A DNA stretch of 64,000 nt from Butyricicoccus_A sp963620595. GTDB lineage: Bacteria; Bacillota; Clostridia; Oscillospirales; Butyricicoccaceae. The DNA lies in NCBI GenBank assembly GCA_963620595.1, contig CAVFAY010000002.1, positions 62,001 to 126,000 on the forward strand, given 5' to 3'. The notes below the pieces were generated by a model. That model was not told the DNA's origin. It did no database searches and saw only the letters and a list, made by a program, of their open reading frames with translations. Shown in pieces: positions 1 through 7,849 of the stretch. Both the position numbers and the translations under genes were made by a program. Position 1 is the first letter of the stretch. Each line of letters starts with the position of its first letter.

Positions 1-467
1 TCTACGCGATAGCCAACCATGCAGTACCGATACTTGTCGTCGTCCTGTGCGTCCTTCAGATAATCGTATAAGCACTGAAATGCCTCTGCGCCATAGAAGT
101 CGTCTGCGTTGATGACAGCGAACGGTTCATTGACAACACCACGAACACAGTATACGGCGTGTCCTGTGCCAAGCGGCTTCGTGCGGCCTTCCGGCATCGT
201 GCAGCCCTCCGGCAGTTTATCCGGAGACTGGAAAACGTAATCTACCTGCATGAGCTTTTCTGCTGCATTGCCGATGCGCTCACGGAAAGCATCGAGCAGA
301 TCCTCTTTTATAATAAATACGACGCGGCGGAAACCAGCCTTCCATGCATCGTAGATTGAATAGTGCATGATAATTTGTCCGTTTGGACCGACCGGATCAA
401 TCTGTTTCAGACCGCCGTAGCGCGAGCCCATGCCGGCTGCCATAACGACGAGTACCGGATTTGCCAT
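1..467 (-). CDS. Sugar-phosphate nucleotidyltransferase, partial (3' end off window)
   Basis: The reading frame is open from an ATG at 467 to the left edge, so only the first ~155 residues are seen. The N-terminus has the nucleotide-binding signature of NTP_transferase enzymes (VVMAAGMGSRYGGLKQ), and a later NADDFYG matches the metal/nucleotide site of glucose-1-phosphate-type nucleotidyltransferases. Such enzymes make NDP-sugars in the cytoplasm. An AGGAGG site lies 9 nt before the ATG. It is divergent from an LCP cell-wall ligase, which fits a role in surface-polymer precursors, but the sugar cannot be told. Confidence 0.8.
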   Translation of the reverse strand, partial: MANPVLVVMAAGMGSRYGGLKQIDPVGPNGQIIMHYSIYDAWKAGFRRVVFIIKEDLLDAFRERIGNAAEKLMQVDYVFQSPDKLPEGCTMPEGRTKPLGTGHAVYCVRGVVNEPFAVINADDFYGAEAFQCLYDYLKDAQDDDKYRYCMVGYRV

Positions 468-516
468 GATAATATTCCTCCTTGAATTCCTGTTTTCTAC
501 AGGAAAGTATACTAGT

Positions 517-545
517 ATTATACGTTATTTTTTGTGCATTTACAA
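517..545 (-). promoter_or_regulatory. Sigma-A-type promoter for the nucleotidyltransferase
   Basis: On the minus strand TTGTAA (540-545) and TATAAT (517-522) are separated by 17 bp, about 50 bp before the start codon. A small hairpin (TCCTGT/ACAGGA, 489-505) lies in the leader. Confidence 0.6.
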
Positions 546-619
546 TAGCAACACGATTGTCCGACTACACAGTGTCCGGAATAAATTCTAAAATTTATCT
601 TAAATTCACGGCTAGAAGG

Positions 620-648
620 TTGATTCTGCTGCTTGATGCGTGTATCAT
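620..648 (+). promoter_or_regulatory. Sigma-A-type promoter for the LCP gene
   Basis: TTGATT (620-625) and TATCAT (643-648) have a 17-bp spacer, ending about 38 bp before the GTG start of the LCP gene. Confidence 0.5.
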
Positions 649-686
649 GATTTCATGAGCAAAACCTCGTCTGGGAGGATAGATAA

Positions 687-1901
687 GTGAGTCAAAATAG
701 AAGATACAAATATTATGATGAATATGGGCAGCCGGTAGATCGATATGGCAGAGCTATCAATCCGAAAACCGGTCGAACCTATGAAGAAGAAGCAAAAGAA
801 GATATAGATCCTTCGAGCAAACCATCTGGACAATATCGCAAGCGCTCTCGTTCTTCCAAGTGGGAAGAACGAGAGGTAGAATCGCGTCCGAAAAGACAGC
901 AGAGACCGCAAAGATCGCAGCCGCCGCGCAGAAAAAAACGAAAAAAACGCGGTTCGATAGTAAAAAGAATTCTGCTTGTTCTGGTGTTGATACTCGCGCT
1001 GGTGATTGCGGATATTTGTCATCTGCTAACGCTGTATACATATGATGATACTAATGAGAGCAGTTTGGCAGCTAATACAGAAGATGGTATTATGACTATT
1101 GCGTTGTTTGGCGTAGATACGCGCGAGAACGATGCATCAAGCGGTACCCGCGCCGATGCAATTATGCTGATGAGTGTTGACCCGAAGCGAAAGTCCATCA
1201 AACTGACTTCCTTGATGCGTGACAGCTTGGTAGATGTGCCGGGACACGGACAGACAAAGCTGTGCCATGCGTATGGATATGGCGGTCCGCAGATGATGCT
1301 GCAGACCATCAATGAAGATTTTGACATGAACGTCAAAGAATATATGGTTGTAGATTTTGCGGAAATGGCATCTATCATTGATTCGGTCGGCGGTGTGACT
1401 GTGACCTTGACCGATGATGAAGTCAAGGAAACCAATAAATACATTGATGAGTATTGCTGGAAGACACTAAATATTCCGACACAGCGCATTGAAGGTTCCG
1501 GTGAACAAAAGCTCAACGGCATTCAGGCAATGACCTATGGTCGAATCCGAAAGGGAAATACGGGTGGAGACTGGAAACGAGCAGAGCGGCAGTCTGTTGT
1601 ACTTAATCAGGTGTTCTCCAAGGCGACGAGCAACCCGATTGCCATGATGAAATTCCTCAATGGTCTGATGCCTAATGTGACTTCTTCTATGAGTAAGATG
1701 GATTTCGTATATATGGGACTCACAACTCTTGTACACGGTATGCCGAAGATGAGCCATATTCGTCTGCCGCTGGACGGCGAATGGCAGTATGGCACAACGA
1801 GCAGCGGCGCTTCCGTCATTCGGTTTAGCGACAGTGTGCTGGCTTCTCATCTGCATAGCTATATCTATGATGATATAGATCCAACGAAAAATAGCGATTG
1901 A
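687..1901 (+). CDS. LytR-CpsA-Psr (LCP) family cell-wall polymer ligase
   Basis: The 404-aa protein has a long, basic, Arg/Lys-rich cytoplasmic N-terminus (residues 1-90), one membrane anchor (about 91-117) and an extracellular LCP domain from about residue 134. Visible LCP landmarks are the GVDTR strand, the TRADAIMLMSVDP segment and SLMRDSLVDVPGHG, with the Arg and Asp residues that bind polyprenyl pyrophosphate. The family attaches secondary polymers to peptidoglycan. The start is GTG at 687, placed by GGGAGG just upstream. The strongly basic 50-residue tail before the membrane is longer than in the simplest family members. Confidence 0.88.
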   Translation: MSQNRRYKYYDEYGQPVDRYGRAINPKTGRTYEEEAKEDIDPSSKPSGQYRKRSRSSKWEEREVESRPKRQQRPQRSQPPRRKKRKKRGSIVKRILLVLVLILALVIADICHLLTLYTYDDTNESSLAANTEDGIMTIALFGVDTRENDASSGTRADAIMLMSVDPKRKSIKLTSLMRDSLVDVPGHGQTKLCHAYGYGGPQMMLQTINEDFDMNVKEYMVVDFAEMASIIDSVGGVTVTLTDDEVKETNKYIDEYCWKTLNIPTQRIEGSGEQKLNGIQAMTYGRIRKGNTGGDWKRAERQSVVLNQVFSKATSNPIAMMKFLNGLMPNVTSSMSKMDFVYMGLTTLVHGMPKMSHIRLPLDGEWQYGTTSSGASVIRFSDSVLASHLHSYIYDDIDPTKNSD

Positions 1902-1910
1902 TGCAAAGCA

Positions 1911-1947
1911 AAAGAACGACAGGTGAAAACCTGCCGTTCTTTTTTGC
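1911..1947. terminator. Bidirectional Rho-independent terminator between LCP gene and rnr
   Basis: AGAACGaCAGGT pairs with ACCTGcCGTTCT around a GAAA-type loop, followed by a T run on the plus strand and by A-rich sequence on the other side. It sits between convergent genes. Confidence 0.8.
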
Positions 1948-1958
1948 TATAAAAATAT

Positions 1959-4124
1959 TTATCCGACGGAATCTTCATCCGGTGTGAAGATAAAGTCGAT
2001 CATGCCGGTTGTGCCGGAGGCATTTACCAGCGTCACATTGACACGCATACCGAGGTGGAAATTCTGACCGGTATGTTTGCCGAACAGCGTCATTTTGTCC
2101 GGATCGTATTCAAACCAATCGTTGTGCATCGTGTCCAGACGCACCATACCTTCTATCATGTTGTCGAGCTGCACGTACACACCAAAGCTGGTGATGCCGC
2201 TGATAAAGCCATCAAACGAATGGCCAACAAACTGAGACATGTAGTCTGCCATATACAGCTTTTCGATGTCACGTTCTGCCTCAGCGGCAGCCTGCTCACG
2301 CACGGTAGACTGGATGGCTGCATCTTCGCAGAATTCCGTCAGTTCGTGGGTGCTTTGCTCACCGGCGAGCATTCGCGTCAGCATCCGATGCACGACAAGA
2401 TCAGGATAGCGACGAATTGGGGAAGTGAAATGCAGATAGAATTTGGCGGCCAGACCGTAATGACCCAGGCATTCCGGCGCATAACGTGCACGGGCGAGCG
2501 AGCGCAGAAGCAGCGTCGGCAGAGCCTGCTGCTCCGGATCGCCTGCCGTCTGGTCGAGCACGCGCTGTAATTGATGCGTGTCGGCAAGATCCTTGTCGCT
2601 CAAGCGATAGCCGAACAGGCGAGCCTGCTTGGCAAACATGCGCAGCTTTTCCGGATCCGGATCTTCATGCACGCGGTATACCGTCGGCATCCGATGCCGG
2701 TACAGTGCTTCTGCAACAGCTTCATTTGCAATCAGCATAAATTCTTCGATGAGGCGTTCGGAATCACCGCGTTCGCGCTTTTGTACGCCACATGCTTTAC
2801 CATCGCGGTCGCAGAGAACAACAGCTTCGGGAATGTCCAGCTCCAGCGCACCGCGCCGCATGCGGACGTCATGCAGGGTCTTGGCAAGCGCGTTCATCTC
2901 CTTGAGCACCGGCACGAGATCCGGGTGGAGATTGCATTCCTGCCAGTCATCGGCAAGCATTTTGTTTACCTGATTGTAGGTCAGGCGGGCATAGGAACAG
3001 ATGACAGAGTGGTGGAATTCAGCGGAATATCGGGTACCGTCCTTGCCCAACTCGATAAAAGCAGAGAAGGCAAGACGATTGACGCCTGGGTTCAGAGAAC
3101 AGATGCCGTTGGACAGCGGCAGCGGCAGCATCGGCACAACCTGATCGGCATAATATACCGAGGTGCCGCGCTTATATGCCTCTTGATCCAGCGGAGAGCC
3201 GGGCTTGACATAATACGAAACATCGGCAATGTGTACACCCAGACGATAATGTCCGTTGGGAAGCGTTTCGAGAGATACCGCATCATCGAAGTCCTTGGCG
3301 GTATCGCCGTCGATGGTAAACAGCATTTTGCTGCGCAGATCCAAGCGGTCAGCCCAATCCTCTTCGCGGACAAACATCGGCAGAGCATTGGTTTCGTCTA
3401 GCACTTCCTGAGGGAACGGAATGGTAATATCGTGCTCATACAAAATGGCGTCGGCAGAGGATTTTACCGTCAAACCAGAGCCGAAAATCTTCATGACCGT
3501 ACCCTGCGGGAGATATTTCTCGTTGCCGCGGAACAAAACCTTGAGTGCGACGCGGTCGCCGGGGTGAGCGTCCATCAGATGTTTTTTGCTGACAACGATT
3601 TCCGGCAGTTTGCCGCTGTCGTCATAAAAGACGGTCATTTTTCCGCGCATGACAATGCGGCCGGTGATTTCATCACGGGTCTCGTTGAGAATACGAAGGA
3701 CTTCACCTTCCTGTCGCGTTTTCGGTGCAGGTGTTCCTTGTCTGCTGCGTCTGCGCAGAGGCTGCTCCTGTCGAATACGGATGAGGACGCGGTCACCGTG
3801 CCAAGCGTGTAAATCCTTGTGCGGCGGGATGAAGATGTCCGGGCCTTCGCCGTTTTCCGGTCTAACAAACGCATAGCCTCGTCCGGTGGCGCAAAATGTA
3901 CCGGCGGCACAGCCAAATGCTTCCGGTTTGCCGTAACGATTGCTGCGGGCGCGCATCAAATAGCCCTCGTCCACAAGTTGGGCGAGCACACGGACAATTT
4001 CTGCATGCTTGGCATGTGTGCCGTTTTTATTCAGTGCACGGATGATCTCATCCGGCGTGCACACGGTTTGCGTAGACTGAAGAATCAGATCGCGCAAAAC
4101 AGATGTTTTCGTTTTTGCTTTCAT
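1959..4124 (-). CDS. rnr: Ribonuclease R
   Basis: The protein of 721 aa is a processive 3'-5' exoribonuclease of the RNB family that degrades structured RNA. It has an N-terminal winged-helix segment (about 1-80), cold-shock RNA-binding domains, the RNB catalytic core with TIDGDTAKDFDDAV carrying the metal-binding aspartates, and a C-terminal S1 domain (FDGFISGITSFGVYVQ). The family's usual Lys-rich tail is very short here. The ATG at 4124 is chosen over an upstream in-frame ATG because AAAGGAGG lies between the two. It is often found beside secG or smpB, which are absent here. Confidence 0.93.
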   Translation of the reverse strand: MKAKTKTSVLRDLILQSTQTVCTPDEIIRALNKNGTHAKHAEIVRVLAQLVDEGYLMRARSNRYGKPEAFGCAAGTFCATGRGYAFVRPENGEGPDIFIPPHKDLHAWHGDRVLIRIRQEQPLRRRSRQGTPAPKTRQEGEVLRILNETRDEITGRIVMRGKMTVFYDDSGKLPEIVVSKKHLMDAHPGDRVALKVLFRGNEKYLPQGTVMKIFGSGLTVKSSADAILYEHDITIPFPQEVLDETNALPMFVREEDWADRLDLRSKMLFTIDGDTAKDFDDAVSLETLPNGHYRLGVHIADVSYYVKPGSPLDQEAYKRGTSVYYADQVVPMLPLPLSNGICSLNPGVNRLAFSAFIELGKDGTRYSAEFHHSVICSYARLTYNQVNKMLADDWQECNLHPDLVPVLKEMNALAKTLHDVRMRRGALELDIPEAVVLCDRDGKACGVQKRERGDSERLIEEFMLIANEAVAEALYRHRMPTVYRVHEDPDPEKLRMFAKQARLFGYRLSDKDLADTHQLQRVLDQTAGDPEQQALPTLLLRSLARARYAPECLGHYGLAAKFYLHFTSPIRRYPDLVVHRMLTRMLAGEQSTHELTEFCEDAAIQSTVREQAAAEAERDIEKLYMADYMSQFVGHSFDGFISGITSFGVYVQLDNMIEGMVRLDTMHNDWFEYDPDKMTLFGKHTGQNFHLGMRVNVTLVNASGTTGMIDFIFTPDEDSVG

Positions 4125-4163
4125 AGAATAGCCTCCTTTGCTGAGAAGCATTTCAGTACTATT

Positions 4164-4172
4164 ATTATACCA
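4164..4172 (-). promoter_or_regulatory. Extended -10 promoter for rnr
   Basis: The minus strand reads TGGTATAAT, an extended -10 element, about 40 bp before the rnr start. The hexamer 17 bp upstream (TATGCT) is a poor -35. Confidence 0.45.
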
Positions 4173-4230
4173 GATTTCCCACGGAGAGCATACTGCCTAT
4201 TGTGAAAAAATACGAAATATCTGTTTTGGG

Positions 4231-4264
4231 CAAAAAAACAACGGCTCCGTCAATACGAAGCCGT
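4231..4264 (-). terminator. Rho-independent terminator reading leftward
   Basis: On the minus strand ACGGCTTCGT pairs with ACGGAGCCGT over a tetraloop ATTG (10 bp, one G-U), followed by TGTTTTTTTG. The plus strand has a C-A mismatch and no T run, so the direction is clear. It is the first terminator met by a transcript starting from the promoter at 5516-5544. Confidence 0.75.
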
Positions 4265-4370
4265 AACTCTTACGTAATATATTCTGTTTATATAAAAATC
4301 ATCTTGTGATTCATATGGAACACAGGATCACAGCAGAATAACAAAAGTCAATCTGATCGAAAAAATCATT

Positions 4371-4691
4371 TCAAATGGATGAAATTGATTTTGATACCTT
4401 TCCGCAATTCGCACATTTCCATTGCTTTTCTCGCTCTACATCTGGAAAAATATTTCGTGTCAGATTACTGATGTATCCTCCTACAAAGCTAAAAGTGAAT
4501 CATGTAAAAATATAGATTCGCGGTTCATTTGCATTTGCGACACAAGGGTCAAAAGAATTTCGGAACTGCGGTCCGTGCGTTAACCCGGTTTGCCTTTTGA
4601 ACAAGTGAAAGGAATCAAGAGAAAATCCAGAAGGGGAATATCCTGCTTTTGCGATTGCAACACAGACACCCAACAGGATAAAGGGATACAT
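4371..4691 (-). pseudogene. Possible broken small membrane/zinc-ribbon protein gene
   Basis: On the minus strand a 107-codon frame starts with an ATG and a hydrophobic stretch (YPFILLGVCVAIAKAGY) and is cut by a TGA at 4500-4502. It continues in the same frame for about 43 codons to a stop at 4371-4373. The second half has an AGGAGG-like internal site and a zinc-knuckle-like WKCANCGK near its end. Two other frames upstream (to about 4818) are also open on this strand. This could be a decayed gene or chance; no family is recognised and no shift site is clear. Confidence 0.25.
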
Positions 4692-4956
4692 AATCCAGAA
4701 TCAGATCTGTCAAAACGAAAATTGCTCTCATGCGATAATCTGAAGATTTTACGATGAAACAGAAACGACAAGGAATAAATTGATATTTTTGATGCTTCTG
4801 ATATTTTTCAACGCTCACATGGGATTTCCGTTAGGATAGAAACGTAAGCTCTGTGTGGGATTGCTGTTTTCGGAAGGCAATACGCCGGAGGCTGGGAGAA
4901 CGAGCACTCAACCAGTCTGCTGCGAGTCCTGCTGCTCCAAAAACTGTTCATCTACT

Positions 4957-5450
4957 GCCATTGGACTCACCTCTTTCTCATGGCGTTTTTGTCAGTCGGC
5001 TGGAAAGGAAGATGTTTTTTCAGCAGTTTTGCTTACCGAACATCGTTGCCGTAAACGAGAATGCGTGTAACTAACCCATTGGATTCACTACTTTCTAAGG
5101 AATAGGAAATCGTTTGCTTGCAATCGGAGTAGACATTCCGATTGGATTGGAACAGTTTGTTATCTGCCCATCGGAGACACCACTTTCTAAAAATTCTGTT
5201 GTTTTCTTCATCCGAAAATCATCGGTATTTTGGAACAAATGATTCATTTGCCCATGGGAAACACCACTTTCTAAAAAGTATATGCAGCAACTGAAAATAA
5301 AATGGATACATAAAAACTGTCAGCTGCTAGGAACAAATACTTACCTGCCCATTGGAAACACCACTTTCTCGTGAATGGAAGAGTACGTGACCGATGATTC
5401 GGTCTGTTTCGGCTGTGCGTCAACTACTGGCATCGGCATCACCGCTTTCC
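4957..5450 (-). repeat. Six degenerate 22-bp direct repeats in a promoter-driven array
   Basis: Copies lie at 4957-4978, 5075-5096, 5167-5188, 5251-5272, 5348-5369 and 5429-5450. On the plus strand the core is CCCATTGGAAACACCACTTT followed by CT. Relative to the copy at 5348, the others differ at 4, 3, 2, 1 and 7 positions respectively, with the promoter-proximal copy (5429) the most diverged. Steps are 118, 92, 84, 97 and 81 bp. In three copies a further GGAACA(A/G) block precedes the core by 9-12 bp. Read on the minus strand, each copy is GAAAGnGGTG then an ATG. The spacers are unrelated and longer than CRISPR spacers. Confidence 0.7.
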
Positions 5451-5515
5451 ATTTGATTTGAAAGACCAGCCATCAGGATGTCTGATATGTCTCGGCTGTT
5501 CTTTATTGTGGTTAT

Positions 5516-5544
5516 ATAATAGCACGAGGATGAAGATTTGTCAA
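5516..5544 (-). promoter_or_regulatory. Near-consensus promoter driving the repeat array
   Basis: The minus strand has TTGACA (5539-5544), a 17-bp spacer and TATTAT (5516-5521). The inferred start is near 5509, about 60 nt before the first repeat. Confidence 0.75.
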
Positions 5545-5622
5545 CACATTTTGCAACTTTTTTTAGTATAAATAGATGAAATCTTGAAAAAGAAAAGAAT
5601 TTTTGAATTTTTTCAAATAGTA

Positions 5623-5651
5623 TTGATTTTTTGTAACAACTGTGCTATACT
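5623..5651 (+). promoter_or_regulatory. Sigma-A-type promoter upstream of ddl
   Basis: TTGATT (5623-5628) and TATACT (5646-5651) are 17 bp apart. Transcription from it would give a ~310-nt leader before ddl. A nearer weak candidate (TTTGAC with TACAAT, around 5895-5925) could give a shorter leader. Confidence 0.5.
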
Positions 5652-5970
5652 ATAAGCACTGAGGACATAAAAATATGTATACGAATTGCAATTGTTTGAA
5701 AAAATATAACGAATTGTATAAAAATTAACTTAACGGGCAGAATTGGCTGTGCGGCGGAGCGAAAATGGCTTGGCATCGGCATGGCCTGTTTTTGTGTCCA
5801 CAGACATGCATCGGGTGAAATATCGGCAAGTTGTGGAAAACAACTCGCGGAATTTTCATAAATTTGTTTCCTTTTCTTCTCGCATATGCGCTGCATTTGA
5901 CGTATAATAAAACAGAATACAATCATGGGCGTATGCCCGATGACTTTAAGATACAGAGGTTCTTGATTTT
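5652..5970 (+). other. Long untranslated interval before ddl
   Basis: About 320 nt with no convincing plus-strand gene lie between the promoter at 5623 and the ddl start. There is no obvious terminator hairpin with a T run, and no riboswitch class was recognised. A 12-nt string TGGCATCGGCAT (5771-5782) is shared with the outermost array repeat at 5429. The ddl ribosome site (AGAGG) is weak. Confidence 0.4.
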
Positions 5971-7050
5971 ATGAATAAACTGAACGTGATTGTGGTGTTT
6001 GGCGGTGTGTCCTCTGAGCATCCAATTTCCTGTATTTCGGCAGCATCGATTCTGCGAAATATAGACAAGGAAAAATATACGATTTATCCGGTCGGCATCA
6101 CCCGTGACGGTGCTTGGCGTCTGATCGAGTCTGAGAACTTTGACAGCATTGAGCATGATACGTGGGAACAAAACGACAAGTCGACTCCGGCGGTGCTGTC
6201 TCCGGACAGACATACTCATGGTTTGCTTGTTATGCGGGAAACAGGCACGGAAGTCATCCACGCAGACTGCGTATTTCCGGTGATGCACGGCATTGGCGGC
6301 GAAGACGGAACCATTCAGGGTCTGTTGGAGCTGGCACATATTCCATATGTCGGACCGGGTGTTGCAGCATCCGCTTGCTCCATGGATAAGAGCCTGACAA
6401 AGGTTATTGTAGAACAGGAAGGCGTGCGTCAGGCTGCATTCTATCTGGCGCGCAAGCACGCATTTGAAAAGGATGCCGATGCTGAGTGCGCACAAGCAGA
6501 GCAGAAGCTGGGCTCGTATCCGGTATTTGTCAAGCCGTGCAGCGAAGGATCTTCCGTTGGTGTATCTAAGGCGACAGACCGTGCATCGCTCAAGGCTGGT
6601 CTGACAGAGGCATTCAAGTATGATGCCAAGGTTCTGGTCGAAGAGTTTATCGACGGCCATGAAATTGAGGTTGCCGTGCTCGGAAATGACGAGCCGACCG
6701 CGTCATTCGCCGGTGAGATTGCACCGAGTCAGGAATTTTATACCTTTGAGGCAAAATATGTAGACGGCACATCTGGTCTGTATATTCCGGCGCATATCAG
6801 TGAAAAGGCAATGCAGACGGTTCGTGAGGATGCCGTTCGCGTCTATCGTGCGCTGGGCTGCAAGGGACTGTCGCGCGTAGATTTCTTCTGCACATATGCA
6901 GATGACGAAATCGTATTCAATGAGATCAATACCATTCCGGGCTTCACGAGCATCAGTATGTATCCGAAACTGCAGGAGCATATGGGTCTTGCGTATACAG
7001 ATCTCATTGATCGACTGATTTCTTTTGCAATGGAGCGGTATGATGGATAA
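5971..7050 (+). CDS. ddl: D-alanine--D-alanine ligase
   Basis: This 359-aa ATP-grasp enzyme joins two D-alanines for peptidoglycan precursors in the cytoplasm. The N-terminus has GGVSSEHPIS, followed by HGIGGEDGTIQGLLE, the ATP-grasp lysine/Ser-loop KPCSEGSSVGVS and the metal-binding FNEINTIPGFT near the C-terminus. The FYTFEAKY omega-loop region resembles D-Ala-D-Ala ligases rather than D-Ala-D-lactate enzymes, but this was judged by eye. It overlaps murI by 8 nt, so two cell-wall amino-acid enzymes are coupled. Confidence 0.93.
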   Translation: MNKLNVIVVFGGVSSEHPISCISAASILRNIDKEKYTIYPVGITRDGAWRLIESENFDSIEHDTWEQNDKSTPAVLSPDRHTHGLLVMRETGTEVIHADCVFPVMHGIGGEDGTIQGLLELAHIPYVGPGVAASACSMDKSLTKVIVEQEGVRQAAFYLARKHAFEKDADAECAQAEQKLGSYPVFVKPCSEGSSVGVSKATDRASLKAGLTEAFKYDAKVLVEEFIDGHEIEVAVLGNDEPTASFAGEIAPSQEFYTFEAKYVDGTSGLYIPAHISEKAMQTVREDAVRVYRALGCKGLSRVDFFCTYADDEIVFNEINTIPGFTSISMYPKLQEHMGLAYTDLIDRLISFAMERYDG

Positions 7051-7849
7051 TAGAGCGATCGGTGTGTTTGATTCCGGTTTGGGTGGTCTGACAGCTGTTC
7101 GCCAGCTGCATCGCGTCATGCCCAACGAAGACATAATTTATTTTGGTGATACCGGTCGTGTGCCGTATGGCTCGCGCGGACGCCAGACCATTATCAATTA
7201 TACCCGTCAGGACACAGCGTTTTTGATGCGGCATGATATTAAGGCAATTGTCGTTGCCTGCGGCACGGTCAGCTCCGTGGCGCTGGATGTCGTCAAGGGA
7301 GAAAACACCCTTCCAATGATCGGTGTCGTCAAACCGGCATGTCATGCGGCACTCAAGTATACCCAAAATGACCGCGTGGGCATCATTGGCACGCGCGGCA
7401 CCATTCAGAGCGGTTCGTATGAAGCGCGCCTGCACACACAGCGTCCGGGCATTGAGACAATTGCTCGAGCTTGTCCGCTGTTCGTTCCGCTGGTAGAAAA
7501 CGGACGGTTTTCTCCGGACGATAAAGTAGTGCAGATTATTGTAGAAGAATATCTTGCAGACATTAAAGACTTTGGCGTGGACACGCTGATTCTTGGTTGC
7601 ACCCATTTCCCGCTGCTGCGTGAAGCCATCCATCAATTCATGGGGGACAAGGTGACACTCATTGATGTCGGCGCAGAAGCGGCAGATTATGTCAAGACGT
7701 TTATCGACCGCGCGGAGGAGCGCACCGGAAATACAGAGTATTATGTTTCGGATGATATTGACAGCTTTGACGAGCACGCAGAGATGTTCCTGGGAGAACC
7801 GGCAGGTGTGCACGCGCAGCTCGTTGATATCACGGCATATGGAAAGTGA
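7043..7849 (+). CDS. murI: Glutamate racemase
   Basis: The 268-aa enzyme supplies D-glutamate for peptidoglycan. It has the N-terminal GVFDSGLGGLTAV with the catalytic-site aspartate and serine, and GCTHFPLL with the second catalytic cysteine. The first cysteine motif reads ACGTVSS rather than the more usual ACNTAS, keeping Cys but changing the following Asn to Gly. The start at 7043 (second of two adjacent ATGs, GGAG 7-8 nt upstream) overlaps the end of ddl. Its last 11 nt overlap the next gene. Confidence 0.9.
   Translation: MDNRAIGVFDSGLGGLTAVRQLHRVMPNEDIIYFGDTGRVPYGSRGRQTIINYTRQDTAFLMRHDIKAIVVACGTVSSVALDVVKGENTLPMIGVVKPACHAALKYTQNDRVGIIGTRGTIQSGSYEARLHTQRPGIETIARACPLFVPLVENGRFSPDDKVVQIIVEEYLADIKDFGVDTLILGCTHFPLLREAIHQFMGDKVTLIDVGAEAADYVKTFIDRAEERTGNTEYYVSDDIDSFDEHAEMFLGEPAGVHAQLVDITAYGK

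Larger units (their letters stand above)
4231..5509 (-). ncRNA. Putative ~1.3-kb repeat-bearing transcript without a convincing ORF
   Basis: A consensus minus-strand promoter (5516-5544) and a minus-strand intrinsic terminator (4231-4264) bracket about 1.28 kb that lacks a convincing gene. The first ~560 nt of the predicted RNA hold six copies of a 22-nt motif at 81-118 nt steps, separated by unrelated AT-rich segments. The rest holds only the broken ORF described at 4371-4691. No Rfam-type structure is recognised. The transcript boundaries are inferred from promoter and terminator only. Alternatives are a leader for a decayed gene or a DNA-binding site array. Confidence 0.4.

Noticed and set aside
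4853..5074. Plus-strand ORFs of 71-73 codons at the array's left end
   Set aside because: Two overlapping frames with no ribosome site, on the strand opposite to the promoter and terminator, and crossing a repeat.
4957..5450. CRISPR array
   Set aside because: Repeats differ at up to 7 of 22 positions, spacers are about 60-95 bp and unequal, and no cas gene lies nearby.
5771..5782. A seventh array repeat before ddl
   Set aside because: Only 12 nt match the most diverged copy, the conserved CACCACTTTCT half is absent, and it is outside the promoter-bounded array.
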